From: Chitinophagaceae bacterium
GTDB lineage: Bacteria > Bacteroidota > Bacteroidia > Chitinophagales > Chitinophagaceae
Length of the DNA: 64,000 nt
Assembly (NCBI GenBank): GCA_004297075.1
Contig: SCVK01000396.1
Span: 62,001-126,000, forward strand
Direction of reading: 5' to 3'
Part shown: positions 17,338-26,102 of the stretch, one piece after another
Layout: each line of letters opens with the position of its first letter
How positions within the stretch are numbered: position 1 is the first letter of the stretch
Made by a program: the position numbers and the translations under genes
The notes under the pieces: model-generated
The model's database searches: none
Seen by the model: the letters and a program-made list of their open reading frames with translations, nothing else
Told to the model about the DNA's origin: nothing

Positions 17338-20091
17338 TCAGTCTGCCCGCTGCGTATAGAGAACAAAATATTTGGCAAGCTTAGGGTGCGGATTGGTCTT
17401 TACATATTTTTTCACAGCGCCAACTACCTGTTTCTGTGAAAATGCTTTGGCAAGATAATATCTCGTATTATAACTGAGTATCCACAAGGGATCGAAAAGC
17501 GCATAATCAAAACTGTCCATATCCAGCAGCCAGTCATAATAATCCGACAAGCCTTTAAATCTTATAATGAATTCTGCCGGCAAAGGCAGCTTGTATTTTA
17601 GTGAGAGATTGATAACACTGTTTAAGCCCGGCATGGTTTCTACTTCATCGAAGACTTGGTTGCGACCAAGTGTGTTTTTATCAGGCCGCTCAAAACAAGA
17701 AAGATATTTTTCAAAGGCTGAAGGTTCAGGCTTAATGATATCATAGATGCAGGCACGATAAAAAAGCTCATGGTTAAATTTTTCTGCAAGAAGATTATCA
17801 ATGTAAGAGGCCAAACTGGTTCGGTATTTTTTGTCCATGGCCTGGTAAAGATCAAACAACGCATTTTCATTTTCGCCCCTGATCATTGCATCAGCTTCTC
17901 CGAAAAGTTGCAACAACTGTCGGTACATTTTATCAGTTGTAATGTAGCTGTCACGTGATTTTTCTGTCAGTTCGCTAAAGGCACTGAGAATATTGAACTG
18001 GTGGAGTTCTTTGTTATCCAGAATTGCCTGCAATACTTTTTGGAGCCATTGTTTACCCATCACGGGTCCCCATGATTTAATAAAGCTTGCCACATGATGG
18101 ATCCTGCTCCGATCTCTATAAGAGATATCGGGAAGGAACCCAAGTATATTTTTTCCGCAGGCTTTGATAAAAGTTTGTGGCATATCAACAATAGAAAGGA
18201 GCGCGAGGATATTCCAGAAGTACCTGAAATAGTTATCCCTTGCTTCCCATGATGCCTTAGACAGTTGATCAATTAACGGGTATGTGTCGTTGTGGTGTTC
18301 AAGGTAGTTGGATGTAGCGGTTTCAAAATCACCTGATCCTTCCGGGATTTCATAACGGATCTTTTGTTGGATGAACCGGTTAAAGAAAGTGACTGCCAGA
18401 TCAGCATTGCCGAACAAAAGCAGTTGTTTTAAAAGTCCCGATGTTATGGCTTCCAACCGTGATGACTGCCTGCTATTCATTGCGTAACTAAGGAACAGGC
18501 CTTCCATATATTGGGCAGTCATAGTAGCAAACTCTGTGAATTTCGTATAAGGCAAACGGTTCTGAAAAACATACTCTGTCAATTCCTGGTACAGATTGAT
18601 CAATCGGTTGAGATTACTATTGCTGCTATGACCGGCACCAAGTTGGATGCGGTAATGGTCGCGTATTTTATCAAGCGTTTCAGCAATTGATTCAGCATAG
18701 GAGCGAAGCACATTGTTTTGGAAAAAAAGGCTCGCCACCTGCTTTTCAAATTCGGATGAAGCAGCGAATTGAAAATAGCGCTCTTCGGTGTCAATAAGAT
18801 CCACCTCAGTTTTCATGCTCTTTGTTTCTGTTTGCTCAGCACGCCAAAGAATATTATTACTCCATTTTAGCCGGAACAGTTCAATATAAGATTTCAGCAA
18901 ATCGTGGTTGGCGACATGGGCTTTATAATTTTCGTAATAGATAAGAAAAGCTTTGTGATATACCCCAAGGTTAAAGTAGGCCTGCGCGATTTTCAGCCTG
19001 TCTTTATCAGTGTCAGCAGCCAGTGCTTTAATTGCCCTTGCTATTTCGAGCCTATTTATCAGGCAGGTTGGACAATCACAGTTTGGAAGCTCAGGTAATT
19101 CAATGCTGACGTAATCCACACCGGTTGTCATCGATATATGGTGAACGAGATTTTCCTGTAATGTCCTGGTGATAAATTGCAGTTGCTCAAGATTTTTTTT
19201 CGTGTTTTTATAAGCTGTTCCCTGTTTAAAGCGCGGTGCGTTTCTAAAATCGATTTGCTGAAAGAGGTTTATCAAATCCTTGTTATTTGTCGCAAGGGAG
19301 TATAGACTGTAATTTGTATAAGGGTGTTTGATGTCTCTGATACGAAAGGGTTCAATCCTGATCAACAATTCTGTTGGGGTAAACTCCATGCGGGCTTTCA
19401 AAAATTTAAGTACATCGTAGACGTAGGCAAGAATATTCGGGTTTTTCTCAATAACTTTTAGTTGGTAATTGAGATTTTTTTCGGTTGCCTCTTTTGCATT
19501 GCCAAGGACTTGTTGCAAATAGCTGAAACATCTGGCTAATGAATTATAATAATTGATCGTGATACCGGGTTGCAAAAGGTCGCGATGCAATACCGGTTCT
19601 GTTTTGGCTTCGTCTGTAAAATCGCGATCTGATGTAATAAAATAGATACTGTCAATTTTTTTTCTTTTTAAGTAAGAAACGGCTGAGAAGAAAAACAATG
19701 CATCGTTGATAGATTTTGTTTTGTCGCCATGAAAAGGGGCTTTTTTTTCCAGTGAAACATCAATAGTCGCGGCTTTGACTTTCTGGGTCAGTTTAAAAGG
19801 TTTGCCTGCGGCAATTATCCCGTCAATTCTTCTGGCACGGTCCTTCAACTGCTGCATAGAAGGGAGGGATTCGCCAGTCCTGCCTGTGATGTTTTCGGTT
19901 TCTTTGATTTTTTTCTGGAGCTGGGTCAATGTCTGTCCTTTTTTCCGGGTCCATTCTTTCTGGAGGATCTCAGGCACAAGCAGGGTAATCTTATCCTGTA
20001 TAATGATGGCTTCCAGCGTGTTAAGGCTGAATTCATCCTTTGCTTCTTTGAGCATGTTCAGGAAGATATTCGTATCAATTAAAAAGTACAT
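17338..20091 (-). CDS. Large PIN-domain protein, 917 residues
   Basis: N-terminal PIN nuclease domain (about 1-185): DTN at 6-8, a conserved Glu in LLVPEILQKEW near 41, Asp 130 in SINDALFFF and ITSDRDF at 152-158 give the four acidic residues expected for metal binding. The next roughly 700 residues are almost entirely helical, suggesting TPR/HEAT-like repeats, with a C-x-C-x2-C cluster (NCDCPTC) near residue 345. PIN toxins of the VapC type are about 130 residues, so this is a nuclease fused to a large sensor or scaffold. Convergent with the kinase-like gene at 16309 and divergent from the HEPN gene at 20133. No small antitoxin is visible. Confidence 0.78.
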   Translation of the reverse strand: MYFLIDTNIFLNMLKEAKDEFSLNTLEAIIIQDKITLLVPEILQKEWTRKKGQTLTQLQKKIKETENITGRTGESLPSMQQLKDRARRIDGIIAAGKPFKLTQKVKAATIDVSLEKKAPFHGDKTKSINDALFFFSAVSYLKRKKIDSIYFITSDRDFTDEAKTEPVLHRDLLQPGITINYYNSLARCFSYLQQVLGNAKEATEKNLNYQLKVIEKNPNILAYVYDVLKFLKARMEFTPTELLIRIEPFRIRDIKHPYTNYSLYSLATNNKDLINLFQQIDFRNAPRFKQGTAYKNTKKNLEQLQFITRTLQENLVHHISMTTGVDYVSIELPELPNCDCPTCLINRLEIARAIKALAADTDKDRLKIAQAYFNLGVYHKAFLIYYENYKAHVANHDLLKSYIELFRLKWSNNILWRAEQTETKSMKTEVDLIDTEERYFQFAASSEFEKQVASLFFQNNVLRSYAESIAETLDKIRDHYRIQLGAGHSSNSNLNRLINLYQELTEYVFQNRLPYTKFTEFATMTAQYMEGLFLSYAMNSRQSSRLEAITSGLLKQLLLFGNADLAVTFFNRFIQQKIRYEIPEGSGDFETATSNYLEHHNDTYPLIDQLSKASWEARDNYFRYFWNILALLSIVDMPQTFIKACGKNILGFLPDISYRDRSRIHHVASFIKSWGPVMGKQWLQKVLQAILDNKELHQFNILSAFSELTEKSRDSYITTDKMYRQLLQLFGEADAMIRGENENALFDLYQAMDKKYRTSLASYIDNLLAEKFNHELFYRACIYDIIKPEPSAFEKYLSCFERPDKNTLGRNQVFDEVETMPGLNSVINLSLKYKLPLPAEFIIRFKGLSDYYDWLLDMDSFDYALFDPLWILSYNTRYYLAKAFSQKQVVGAVKKYVKTNPHPKLAKYFVLYTQRAD

Positions 20092-20132
20092 CTATCGGCT
20101 TATTTTAAAAAATCCAAGGTACATTTAATACC

Positions 20133-20822
20133 ATGAATATTGAACTTAGGTCGGAGGTGTTGGCAATGAGCCTGAGACTGGAAAACCTGCTCGGGGATAT
20201 ACTATCCGTCATACTACGGCTACCAAGAAAGGATGCCAAAACCCTGGGCGATAAAGGGAGCGCCCTGTCTTTTATGTCGAAAGTCGATTTCCTCTATGAT
20301 TTAAAAAAACTTACCAAAGAACAGTATAGCCAACTAGTGGTATTTATGGAGGTGAGAAACAAGTTGATGCACAATCTCGAAATTGACAGCATGGAAAAGG
20401 CTCTGGAAAGTTCAGGTAAACTGTCCAAAATCCAACCTTATTTGAAGCAGGGGGTTGAAGCAAATGAGCTTAACCTTGAGTATGCCTTTACCCTTTTTTA
20501 CGGCAAAATCCTTGAATCCCTTGGCGATGCATTAAAAGAGATCATCCATGACCTTGAAGCGGAAGAACAGGTAAAAGAAAAAGCAAAAGATTATGACCTG
20601 CTGGAAACGCATCTGGAACTTTTTTCCGATGCTGTTGACGATGCCTCGGATATGTTTGACAAAAGATTTGGTGTTGACCCAAAAGAAGGTGGTGTTTTAC
20701 GCCAAGCGGTTATGGCTCATTTTATGATGAAGATTAAAGAGCGATACCCCGATTTTAAATTTACCACTGCCGGTGAGGAAGTAAAAGAACAGGAAGTCAA
20801 AATGGATGCCGAAACCAAATAA
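20133..20822 (+). CDS. HEPN-like protein with R-N-x3-H motif
   Basis: 229 residues, all helical. The first half resembles HEPN/MltR-like bundles: LRLENLLGDILSVIL, a ...KVDFLYDLKKLT segment, then FMEVRNKLMHNLE with R75-N-x3-H80, the R-x4-6-H ribonuclease motif. The tail is charged and probably disordered (EEVKEQEVKMDAETK). It is divergent from the PIN gene with a 41-bp gap and is followed by a small unknown gene 20 bp downstream. Confidence 0.65.
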   Translation: MNIELRSEVLAMSLRLENLLGDILSVILRLPRKDAKTLGDKGSALSFMSKVDFLYDLKKLTKEQYSQLVVFMEVRNKLMHNLEIDSMEKALESSGKLSKIQPYLKQGVEANELNLEYAFTLFYGKILESLGDALKEIIHDLEAEEQVKEKAKDYDLLETHLELFSDAVDDASDMFDKRFGVDPKEGGVLRQAVMAHFMMKIKERYPDFKFTTAGEEVKEQEVKMDAETK

Positions 20823-20842
20823 TTACCTAGTTAAATTAACGC

Positions 20843-21259
20843 ATGATAAAAACAAATTTTACAGAAACCGAAGCGAAATGGCTGGTTCCATTTTTAAAAG
20901 AAGGTGTATTGTTTTTTGATAATCCTCAAAGACGCAGGCACAAATATTTTTCAGCAACCAGGCTGGCATTAGAAAAATTAAAGCAACACAGCGGCACAAC
21001 CTTATATACAAGAATTGAAAAATTAATGATTGTAAGCTCTGTAAATCATCAGCGCGATATTCTTTATGCGCAATTACAGACCAGCGAAAAAGGCACACCG
21101 GAAAGACAGGCTGCGGAAAATGCGGTTGATATGCGTAAAGATGTGCTTGAGAAGTGCGGGTATTATCGGCGTAACCCGCGGTTCTGCTACGAAAATAATA
21201 CGCGTTTTAATTTGAACGACTATGAAAGCAGACGCTATGAGCAATCAGGAAGAAAGTAA
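20843..21259 (+). CDS. Hypothetical protein, 138 residues
   Basis: Not recognised. Basic, Arg-rich, soluble; N-terminus MIKTNFTETEAKWLVPFLKEG, C-terminus with several Tyr/Arg (CGYYRRNPRFCYENNTRF). It follows the HEPN-like gene at 20133 closely (20 bp) and its 3' end overlaps a 50-codon frame at 21237, so the three may be one transcript. Confidence 0.55.
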   Translation: MIKTNFTETEAKWLVPFLKEGVLFFDNPQRRRHKYFSATRLALEKLKQHSGTTLYTRIEKLMIVSSVNHQRDILYAQLQTSEKGTPERQAAENAVDMRKDVLEKCGYYRRNPRFCYENNTRFNLNDYESRRYEQSGRK

Positions 21260-21389
21260 ACAATTGATACCGTTTGTAACTCACCAGGAAGCCAATGCCG
21301 ATATACTAATATATGAGGGTGCAATGAAATACAAGACCGGTTTTGAAGCATTTCAAGCGCCGGATGCTGAAGGGAGCGGGAATCATTAA
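21237..21389 (+). CDS. Small hypothetical protein, 50 residues
   Basis: ATG at 21237 overlaps the end of the preceding gene by 23 bases in another frame, and the frame runs to TAA at 21387-21389. The peptide begins MSNQEESKQLIPFVTHQ and is acidic. It is supported only by overlap with the upstream gene and a credible composition. No family recognised. Confidence 0.4.
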   Translation: MSNQEESKQLIPFVTHQEANADILIYEGAMKYKTGFEAFQAPDAEGSGNH

Positions 21390-21392
21390 ATA

Positions 21393-21557
21393 TTATGTGG
21401 TGGTACCCTTGGGGAGATATAGGTTGAGAAAATCTTCTACTTTAATTTTTTGCGCACCATCATCATCTAAGCGCTCCCATAAAAATCCATCATTGGTATC
21501 AAAAAATAATTGAGCACGAGCGTATTGCCACGATTTGCGTTCGTGTTTCCAATACAT
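21393..21557 (-). CDS. Small hypothetical protein, 54 residues
   Basis: Minus-strand ATG at 21557 to TAA at 21393. The peptide begins MYWKHERKSWQYARAQLFF and continues with acidic and hydrophobic residues (ERLDDDGAQKIKVEDFLNLYL). It lies 18 bp after the CoiA-like gene and would be the last gene of the minus-strand operon. The bases just before the ATG also read as protein-like codons back to a stop, so it may be the remnant of a longer gene. Confidence 0.42.
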   Translation of the reverse strand: MYWKHERKSWQYARAQLFFDTNDGFLWERLDDDGAQKIKVEDFLNLYLPKGTTT

Positions 21558-21575
21558 CCGGTATTGACCTTTGTG

Positions 21576-22880
21576 TTATTTCATTACCGCGAATCTTTGC
21601 TGCGTTGTTTTTTTTGCTGAATCGCGAACCGACGATTGAAGCTCCAGTTGTAACCCATCTATCAATTCTTTTTTCCTTTGTTCGGCATCCGTAAGGGTTA
21701 TTTCCAAATTAAACTCCTGGCTTTGTCCCTGTATTATCAATTCTTCCAATCTTTTAATTTCTTTTTCCACCCATTCTGTTGCAACAGGTTGCATCAATAA
21801 CCTGAACGATGCGATTTCAGTATCCAGTTTTTCTATCTGCTGGTTAGCCTTGTCTAACTCTGCCTGGTATTTACCTACCGCATACGATACATCAAAAGCA
21901 AAGCCGTATTGTTTCTGTTTATAGGTCAGCGCCAACAACTCAGTTTCTGTGTTAAGATTTATATATTCCGGGAAGAATCCATTTAATGAAGAGAGTAACA
22001 CAGGGAATATGTTTTTGAACTGGCTTTTTGGAAGAAGTTCAAACGGTACCATTTTTAATTTCTTCCCGTCAAGTTCTATATCCGCAAAACCATTGATCTG
22101 TTTCAGTTTTGAACAGGGCTGCTCCAATTGGGAACTAAGTGCATTTTTTTGTTTCCGTATGGCCCTTATCCTTTCTTTTTCATTGCTAAATATTTCGTGT
22201 AAATCACGGTAGCGGTAGTCGTCATAGTCATATTCTTTTTCAAGCCAACCTGTAATCAACTTATCAAGGTAGGTTGAAAGTTGCAACGATAATTCTTTCC
22301 ATTTTTCGATTTTACCTTCATGTTGTTCCTGCTGGAACCGTAGCTGATCTATGTTGTGTGTGTATCCTTTAATTTTTTCATCAAACCTTTTTTCAGTGTC
22401 GGTGATTTCTTCTTTCTGAAAAGAAAGTGATGACTTTTCATTTTCTTCGATATCTCTCAGCTTACTTAAGACCACACTTCTTTTGCGGATGTTTCGGTCA
22501 AAATCTTTTGCATTAACAATCCAAATCAGGTACTCATAGAAATCTTCACGGATACGGATATTGGAAGCAGAAATAAAGGAGTTTTGAAATTCAATAACAA
22601 TGCCATCGGCTGTCTGTACATCAGCCCGGTGCAATTCACCGTTTTGCTGAATTACCTTTTCTCTCCATTCAGCGGGAAATTTTTCTTTCCAGTTGCGGTG
22701 CCATGGTGTTTCTGCTTCCTTCCAATTATCACAATTGGTTTTGGAGAGATGCCGCCAGTGATCGATGTTGATATCTCCGCAACAGGCAACCATTTCATTT
22801 TTGCATAGACTGCACCAGCCACGCTGCCCTGAGTAACCTGGGCCGATTTTTTGTCCGCTATCGTTGTTGGCGTATTGCAA
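21576..22880 (-). CDS. CoiA-like nuclease with coiled coil
   Basis: 434 residues. The N-terminus matches CoiA-type competence/nuclease proteins: a Cys pair (CSLCKNEMVACCG), DHWRHL, then the PD-(D/E)XK core HRADVQTADGIVIEFQNS (Asp and E-x-Q in place of ExK) at about 84-101. Residues about 130-265 and 330-425 are strongly charged heptad-rich helix, predicted coiled coil. CoiA proteins act in DNA uptake in Firmicutes; in Bacteroidota such proteins are usually isolated and their role is unknown. The island context and long coiled coil suggest a defence nuclease (inference). It lies 96 bp downstream of the AbiV-like gene on the same strand. Confidence 0.72.
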   Translation of the reverse strand: MQYANNDSGQKIGPGYSGQRGWCSLCKNEMVACCGDINIDHWRHLSKTNCDNWKEAETPWHRNWKEKFPAEWREKVIQQNGELHRADVQTADGIVIEFQNSFISASNIRIREDFYEYLIWIVNAKDFDRNIRKRSVVLSKLRDIEENEKSSLSFQKEEITDTEKRFDEKIKGYTHNIDQLRFQQEQHEGKIEKWKELSLQLSTYLDKLITGWLEKEYDYDDYRYRDLHEIFSNEKERIRAIRKQKNALSSQLEQPCSKLKQINGFADIELDGKKLKMVPFELLPKSQFKNIFPVLLSSLNGFFPEYINLNTETELLALTYKQKQYGFAFDVSYAVGKYQAELDKANQQIEKLDTEIASFRLLMQPVATEWVEKEIKRLEELIIQGQSQEFNLEITLTDAEQRKKELIDGLQLELQSSVRDSAKKTTQQRFAVMK

Positions 22881-22976
22881 ATGAGAATTGCTTAAATATT
22901 ATCTAAAGTTAGTGCTGGTCAATTTATGATCGAATTAATAGGATCTTTAAATCACTTATAAACTGGAGGTCAGTGA

Positions 22977-23687
22977 TCATCTTTCCGGGAATGGTGGTGG
23001 TAGTTTATGTTTCCCAGCGATGGTACCTTCGAGTAACTCGGCAAAATCCGCTTTTTCAATCAGTATCAAAAATTCGGATCGTTCTTCGGCTGACATGTTG
23101 TTGAGTGTATTGATAAATTCTTCAATATCGGTATATAAAATGTCGATCTGTTGACTGGCAGTAAGAAAATCATTTTGTACAAAATCAGCGGGAGAGCACA
23201 CTCTGTCCTGGAAGTCAACATAGAACCCGTTTTGTTTGATTTTGTCTGCTTCCAGCCAATAATAGTAATTCTGCAACCCGCTTAGGCCAACCTGTACGAC
23301 ATCAAGCGCCACCATTATATTATCCAAAAATCTTGACACTTTATTATTTGCCTTCGGCTTATTCAGTGATGGAAGACCTTTCGCCAATGGCCTTGTCAGC
23401 AACCAGACTGATAGCAAATCCTTGAACACATGATGCCTTGCTTTGTGATGATAGAAAAGTTTATGAAACCCTTTTATCTGGCGCAGACGGAGTTCGTGGC
23501 TTTCCATATACAGAACAAATGCTTTGAGCAATTCCTCGCTTCCAAGAATCAAATGAGAAATAGCATTCGCGTATTCCTTTTCTGTGGCGAGCAATTTTGC
23601 AATACGTTTGTGGCGAAGCGCATTATCCAATACGTTTTTATATACATCGCCGCACTCGGCGGCGGTTAGGCTCATAAAATCTTTCAT
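22977..23687 (-). CDS. AbiV-like HEPN protein
   Basis: 236 residues. The N-terminal half reads like the AbiV family: NALRHKRIAKLLATEKEYANAISHLILGSEELLKAFVLYMES, then a His-rich stretch FHKLFYHHKARHHVFKDL. AbiV from Lactococcus blocks phage by interfering with phage protein synthesis; the related HEPN_AbiV domain is widespread. The C-terminal part is unassigned. It sits 21 bp downstream of the Mrr-like gene at 23709, in the same operon. Confidence 0.62.
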   Translation of the reverse strand: MKDFMSLTAAECGDVYKNVLDNALRHKRIAKLLATEKEYANAISHLILGSEELLKAFVLYMESHELRLRQIKGFHKLFYHHKARHHVFKDLLSVWLLTRPLAKGLPSLNKPKANNKVSRFLDNIMVALDVVQVGLSGLQNYYYWLEADKIKQNGFYVDFQDRVCSPADFVQNDFLTASQQIDILYTDIEEFINTLNNMSAEERSEFLILIEKADFAELLEGTIAGKHKLPPPFPER

Positions 23688-23708
23688 GCTTACTAAAATA
23701 TTTTTGAT

Positions 23709-25067
23709 TTACTCTTCTACGTATTCATCTATCCATTTGTCATCGTCATACTCTAATAACTCCTCCACATATTTTCTAAAACGATGTAAGGCCGCTTCCA
23801 TAACCTTAACAGGATTTAACGAACCATCTTTGTTTCTGCCAAACCCCTTTATTTCTATACGTTTGTATTTAGTCGTGAAAACAATATCATTGCTGGATGA
23901 ATTGTATTCGATTTTTATTTTGGTTTCTTTTTCGTCAATTCGGTAATGAATAATCAGGTCGTCTTCTTTGCTGTTATTTATGATTTTTTCAAACTCAGGC
24001 AACAGTTCGGATATTGACTGAGCTAAAATTTTGGTCCAATCAAGTTTCCCCTTTTTTTTCAAAAAAGCCTTAAAGTATTTTAAGTCGTTTAAGCCTTCTT
24101 CTAAATAACTTATTTTATCCATAAATTCTGCAGCGTCACCATAGGCTTTTTCAAAAGGATAATTCCTTGCGAGATTTGATTGTGTTTCTACTACAAATTC
24201 CCAAGGATTAGTCAACTTTGAAATTTTATTAGCATGTTCCATCGTTTCTTCAATGTCCCAAAAACTGTAGGATAAATGCTTTTTGGCTTCCTGGATAATT
24301 TTACTGGTGATGCCATAGCTATTGGATACAATGTAATCATCGTAATCGGGATCTATCACAGACAATTCAATTGAATAAGGAGTAACGTTGGAGAAATGCA
24401 GGCCATTGATGTTTTTTGAAATATCGGGGTTGTAATTAGAATACAGTATGGAAGACTTAACGGATTCAATGGTAGATCTTTCGATGTTATTTGCAGTTAG
24501 TAGTGATTCTATGAAACCCAGTAACCTGTCACGCTGTATGACAACGGTTTCTTTTGTCTCATCTGATGCATTCCAGAAGGTACTGAAATGCCTATCCACA
24601 AGTTCTATCAACCTGTCATCACCAATTATCCTGATTTGCTTGTCCAGGTTTGTTTTTCGCAAGGTGCCGATTACCGATTCCTGTGCACCGCTCACAATTT
24701 TACCATTGGTAACGATCCAAACCTCGTTGATATAAACCTGTCGCATATTATACAAATCTTCATAAGGGTTATCAAACGCCTGTTGTACCTGGTTAACGAT
24801 GGTTATTAAACCGGAATTGGAACTTGCATTACCTGTTAAATCCCCTGTTTTAGCCACGATTGCTAAAAACCGCTGTTGCTCTAATCTGTCATACTCAAAG
24901 CAGATAATATCCTTACCTCTTTCAGCAGTTCCATGATATTCTATAGGAGCTATATATCCCATTTTACTAAGCAGGGGTATCATTAACTCCTGTCTGAGTG
25001 CTTTTTCACTTAGCTTATTGAGTATCTCTTTTTTTTCCCTTGGATTCATTTTATTTTGTTTTATCAA
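23709..25067 (-). CDS. Restriction-endonuclease-like (Mrr-type) protein
   Basis: 452 residues. The N-terminal region (about 20-110) has the layout of a PD-(D/E)XK restriction-like nuclease: ELMIPLLSKMGY, GTAERGKDIICFEYDR, FLAIVAKTGDLTG, i.e. a conserved Glu, G-K-D-I and a V-x-x-K strand. The remaining 340 residues are mixed alpha/beta without recognised domains and may bind a target or partner. No methyltransferase is encoded beside it, so it is not a standard restriction-modification enzyme. It lies 60 bp downstream of the DUF2971-like gene. Start at the ATG of MIKQNKMNPREKKE; the second Met is also possible. Confidence 0.6.
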   Translation of the reverse strand: MIKQNKMNPREKKEILNKLSEKALRQELMIPLLSKMGYIAPIEYHGTAERGKDIICFEYDRLEQQRFLAIVAKTGDLTGNASSNSGLITIVNQVQQAFDNPYEDLYNMRQVYINEVWIVTNGKIVSGAQESVIGTLRKTNLDKQIRIIGDDRLIELVDRHFSTFWNASDETKETVVIQRDRLLGFIESLLTANNIERSTIESVKSSILYSNYNPDISKNINGLHFSNVTPYSIELSVIDPDYDDYIVSNSYGITSKIIQEAKKHLSYSFWDIEETMEHANKISKLTNPWEFVVETQSNLARNYPFEKAYGDAAEFMDKISYLEEGLNDLKYFKAFLKKKGKLDWTKILAQSISELLPEFEKIINNSKEDDLIIHYRIDEKETKIKIEYNSSSNDIVFTTKYKRIEIKGFGRNKDGSLNPVKVMEAALHRFRKYVEELLEYDDDKWIDEYVEE

Positions 25068-25127
25068 TCCTATTTTGTTGGGATACTTTTAGACATTGCC
25101 AATTGCGTTTCCCAATAATGTGTTCAA

Positions 25128-26084
25128 CTAATAATATTTTTTTAACCTGCTAAGTGTTACCGGAACATCAATAAACGATTTAATTTTTTCCTGAATTCTT
25201 AACACCTCTTCCTGCGAATACCTGTAACCAAGTACGATTTCAGTAATGGAGATACGTGGAAGGCAGATTTCTTTTCGTGAACCTTGTATCCCAAAGAAGG
25301 ATAACAAGGTGGTATTAAGATTGGCAAGAGGCAGCTCTACATATTTGACATTTTCCTTGTCAATCAATTTATCGTCAATCAAAATTGGGTATAATTGTTT
25401 ATCGTCTTTGGTAATAGATACCGTAACAGTGTGTTCGGTTCTGGCATCAAATAATAACCTTATTTCATGTTCAAAACTATAAATACTGTTTTTAAAAAAG
25501 CAGCATACTTTAGGATCTAATTCAATATTATCAATTGTTTCATGGAGTTCTTTTATCGCCTGAACATTTGTGGTATGGTAATAGACTTTAGACAAATGAT
25601 ATTGTTCCCAATTCCTTGAATTATTTTCCACCTGTAACCGAACGTACACGCCAGCACCATTTCGTCCATGAATTTTCCATAACAAGTGTTCGGCTGTTTC
25701 ATCATCATTTATTTCCGGGTACGAGCACATGGAAAGACAGAAAATATTTTCCTTGTCTTTTATCCATTTATCAGTTTGGTGAAATGATAAATCATGTAAT
25801 GCATATTCCAGTTCAAGCTTGTCATCCATGTTAACAAGATTATACAACCTGAGACTACAGCTTTGAAGCATGTGATAGAGATTGTCAAGACTTGTAAAGT
25901 GAATGAACTCATTTTGATCTTCATAACAGAAATCTGTTCCGGCGAGGTCTCTATTATTATTGGGTATGCAATAATAGCGGTAATTATATTCACCTTTCTC
26001 CCGTTGTACACTGTCGCGGAAGGCTGCATTTTGTAATCTGAAACCAATCTCTTCTATTTTATGGAGTAAGTCTTCTCTTTCCAT
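25128..26084 (-). CDS. DUF2971-like protein
   Basis: 318 residues. The opening of the domain (FIHFTSLDNLYHMLQSCSLRLYN), followed by an acidic/aromatic part (LLWKIHGRNGAGVYVRLQ) and a late SIYSFEHEIRLLFDA, resembles DUF2971 proteins. These are common in bacterial accessory islands and have no established biochemical role. No membrane or signal segments. It lies 18 bp downstream of the PLD-like gene, as part of the same minus-strand run. Confidence 0.6.
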   Translation of the reverse strand: MEREDLLHKIEEIGFRLQNAAFRDSVQREKGEYNYRYYCIPNNNRDLAGTDFCYEDQNEFIHFTSLDNLYHMLQSCSLRLYNLVNMDDKLELEYALHDLSFHQTDKWIKDKENIFCLSMCSYPEINDDETAEHLLWKIHGRNGAGVYVRLQVENNSRNWEQYHLSKVYYHTTNVQAIKELHETIDNIELDPKVCCFFKNSIYSFEHEIRLLFDARTEHTVTVSITKDDKQLYPILIDDKLIDKENVKYVELPLANLNTTLLSFFGIQGSRKEICLPRISITEIVLGYRYSQEEVLRIQEKIKSFIDVPVTLSRLKKYY

Positions 26085-26102
26085 TTTTATTTTATTTAGT
26101 TG

